Below are positions 12,118-13,650 of a stretch of DNA of 13,650 nt, one piece after another. The position numbers were made by a program, and so were the translations under genes. The first letter of the stretch is position 1; each line of letters starts with the position of its first letter. The notes below the pieces were generated by a model. That model did no database searches, was not told the origin of the DNA, and worked only from the letters and a program-made list of their open reading frames with translations. Where the stretch lies: assembly GCA_022848785.1 (NCBI GenBank), contig JAJISK010000010.1, positions 1-13,650 of the forward strand, read 5' to 3'. Source of the stretch: Thermoplasmatota archaeon. Lineage in GTDB: Archaea > Thermoplasmatota > Thermoplasmata > RBG-16-68-12 > JAJISG01.

Positions 12118-13476
12118 TCAGAGGGAGGCTTTGGTCTCCTCCAGCGTTCCCATCACCTCATCGTAGAGCCGTTGGGCGTCCCGGGGTGTCTTCCCTTCCG
12201 CGAAGACTCGAATGATGGCTTCGGTGCCCGAAGGACGCACCAGCACCCAACCTGCGTCGTAGAAGACCTTGAGCCCGTCCGTCCGGTCCACCTTCCGACC
12301 GGCGACATGCCGGGCCAAGGCGTCCATGACTTCGTCCCTGCTCCCGGGAGGACACGGCAGGCGTCCCTTCACGAGATGATACGTCGGAAGCTCTCGGAGG
12401 CGGGCCGAAAGGGTTTCCATCCCCGAGGCGAGAATCTCCAGCATGACCGCAAGACCCAAGGCTCCATCCCGGGTGTATTGGTGCTGAGGAAAGATGAGCC
12501 CCCCGTTCTCCTCCCCGCCAAAGGTGGCGTGCACCTCGAACATCTTGCGGGCCACGAGAGGAGCCCCCACGGGCGTGTACGTCACCTGGCCCCCCGCCGC
12601 CCGGACCGCGTCCTCGACGCAGCTCGAAGAACTCACGGGCGTCACGACGGTGCCGCCTCCCGCCTTCGCGACCACATGACCCGCCACGAGGGCCAGGGAG
12701 CGGTCCCCGTAGACATACCCGCCCTCCTCGTCCGCGAAGATCACCCGATCCGCGTCCCCGTCATGCGCTGCCCCGAGATCCGCGCCGGTCTCCCCCACGA
12801 GGGCAGTCATCTCCTCCAGGTGCTCCGGGCGCGGTTCCGGGGGATGCCCGGGAAAGGTTCCGTCGGGCTGGGCGTTCAGCGTGAGGACCCGACAGCCCAG
12901 GGCCCTCAGCACGTACGGAGACGTGAAACTCGAGGCTCCATTCGCGCAATCGAGTACGACACGGAACGCACGCTTCCGAATGGCCTCCCGATCCACCTGT
13001 TCGAGGATGGCGTCCCGATAGCGGCGGTTGGCGCCTCTCACGCGATAGACCTCGCCCACGGTATTCCAGGAAGGCGCCTCGAAGGCGTTCTCGAAGTAGA
13101 GGCGCTCGATCTCCTCCTCGGTGGTCCGAGGCAGCTCCATGCCCTCCGCATCCAGGACTTTGAGACCGTTGAATTCCGGGGGATTGTGGGAAGCGGTCAC
13201 GATGACGCCACCAACGACATCGTGCTCCTTGACGTAGAGCTGGACCCCTGGCGAGGGCGACCTGCCCAGGTCAGACACCTGGCACCCGGCGGCCGTGAGG
13301 CCCGCGATGAGGGCGGCCTTGAGCATCGGGCCCGAGGTCCTCGTGTCGTTCCCCACCGCTACGGGCTGGCCCCGCCAGAGGAAGCCCGCGGCGCGGCCCA
13401 CGCGGTGAGCGAGGTCCGGCGTCATCTCCTCTCCGACAATCCCGCGAATCCCGTTCGTGCCAAAGAGGCGGGTCAC
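12118..13476 (-). CDS. glmM: Phosphoglucosamine mutase / phosphomannomutase family (archaeal GlmM-like)
   Basis: This alpha-D-phosphohexomutase moves phosphate between C6 and C1 of a sugar, probably glucosamine phosphate for UDP-GlcNAc synthesis. From the GTG start it is 452 residues, normal for archaeal GlmM. All four domains are marked: FGTNGIRG (5-12), the phosphoserine loop TASHNPPEFNG with S96, the metal loop DGDADR (239-244), the sugar loop GEENGG (321-326) and the phosphate-binding RPSGTEAIIR (414-423). An ATG at 13542 would add a 22-residue basic, glycine-rich tail unlike the family. The GTG at 13476 has AGGTGG (13486-13481) four bases upstream and overlaps the preceding stop as GTGA, so it is preferred. 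Substrate choice between glucosamine and mannose or glucose phosphates cannot be settled from sequence alone; the upstream nucleotidylyltransferase-like gene fits sugar activation. Confidence 0.92.
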   Translation of the reverse strand: MTRLFGTNGIRGIVGEEMTPDLAHRVGRAAGFLWRGQPVAVGNDTRTSGPMLKAALIAGLTAAGCQVSDLGRSPSPGVQLYVKEHDVVGGVIVTASHNPPEFNGLKVLDAEGMELPRTTEEEIERLYFENAFEAPSWNTVGEVYRVRGANRRYRDAILEQVDREAIRKRAFRVVLDCANGASSFTSPYVLRALGCRVLTLNAQPDGTFPGHPPEPRPEHLEEMTALVGETGADLGAAHDGDADRVIFADEEGGYVYGDRSLALVAGHVVAKAGGGTVVTPVSSSSCVEDAVRAAGGQVTYTPVGAPLVARKMFEVHATFGGEENGGLIFPQHQYTRDGALGLAVMLEILASGMETLSARLRELPTYHLVKGRLPCPPGSRDEVMDALARHVAGRKVDRTDGLKVFYDAGWVLVRPSGTEAIIRVFAEGKTPRDAQRLYDEVMGTLEETKASL

Positions 13477-13650
13477 GACTCCACCTGCTCCGCCACGCGT
13501 TGGGATCCGATCCCTACCGTGGCCCCGTCCCCAACGATGCATTCCCGGACCAGGGCGTCCCTCTCGATGGTCGCCCCCGTCCCAATCAGACTGTCCACCA
13601 CGGCGGCCCCCTCCTCACCAACCACCCTCTCCAGAAGAACGCTGCGCGAC
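13473..13650 (-). CDS. C-terminus of a probable sugar-1-phosphate nucleotidylyltransferase (partial)
   Basis: The last 58 residues of a gene entering from the right edge are visible, ending in TGA at 13475-13473. They read as hexapeptide-repeat, left-handed beta-helix sequence: VVDSLIGTGATIERDALV, then RECIVGDGATVGIGS and a short VAEQVES tail. Such helices form the C-terminal part of GlmU-like and mannose- or glucose-1-phosphate nucleotidylyltransferases. The N-terminal catalytic domain lies outside the window, so the reaction is inferred from the family and from the mutase gene that overlaps its stop by GTGA. A stand-alone acyltransferase with the same repeats is the main alternative. Confidence 0.8.
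   Translation of the reverse strand, partial: SRSVLLERVVGEEGAAVVDSLIGTGATIERDALVRECIVGDGATVGIGSQRVAEQVES

Noticed and set aside
13477..13542. ATG at 13542 as the start of the mutase gene
   Set aside because: It adds 22 residues lacking family similarity and lies within the hexapeptide-repeat gene in another frame. The GTG at 13476 has a Shine-Dalgarno and the GTGA overlap.

Overview
The window looks like a stretch of high-GC archaeal chromosome. The signs are a flap endonuclease FEN-1, a transketolase split into two subunit genes, an archaeal-type phosphoglucosamine/phosphomannomutase, TATA-like boxes about 25 bases before expected transcript starts, at least one probable leaderless start, and frequent GTG/TTG starts. 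The mix would suit a high-GC member of the Thermoplasmatota, but that placement is inference. No rRNA, tRNA, insertion sequence, CRISPR array or phage gene was seen. No gene-free stretch exceeds about 105 bases.

Left part (1-2291, minus strand): a small membrane-anchored protein of unknown function lies upstream of the transketolase N- and C-terminal subunit genes. The two transketolase genes overlap as GTGA, and the C-terminal gene runs off the left edge. Divergent from them (2378-3225, plus strand) are ribulose-phosphate 3-epimerase and a 59-residue two-helix membrane protein starting inside the epimerase stop codon, again as GTGA. Transketolase and epimerase together form part of the non-oxidative pentose phosphate pathway.

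Centre (3327-10247, plus strand): one uninterrupted 2306-residue reading frame fills half the window. From its N-terminus it holds a four-cysteine zinc ribbon, about 18 helical repeats with a period near 63-66 residues, a beta-sandwich plus a probable roadblock/longin-like module, four more helical repeats, a second copy of the beta-sandwich and module, and a C-terminal domain resembling the tail of archaeal isoleucyl-tRNA synthetase. It has no catalytic motif and no membrane segment that I can see. This is the most unusual object in the window. It is followed by FEN-1 (27-base gap) and a DUF92 membrane protein (47-base gap), all on the plus strand.

Right part (12118-13650, minus strand): a GlmM/PMM-family phosphosugar mutase overlaps, by GTGA, the end of an upstream gene encoding left-handed beta-helix repeats, probably a sugar-1-phosphate nucleotidylyltransferase. 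The pair would make an activated sugar nucleotide such as UDP-GlcNAc. Its end meets the DUF92 gene tail to tail with 5 bases between them.
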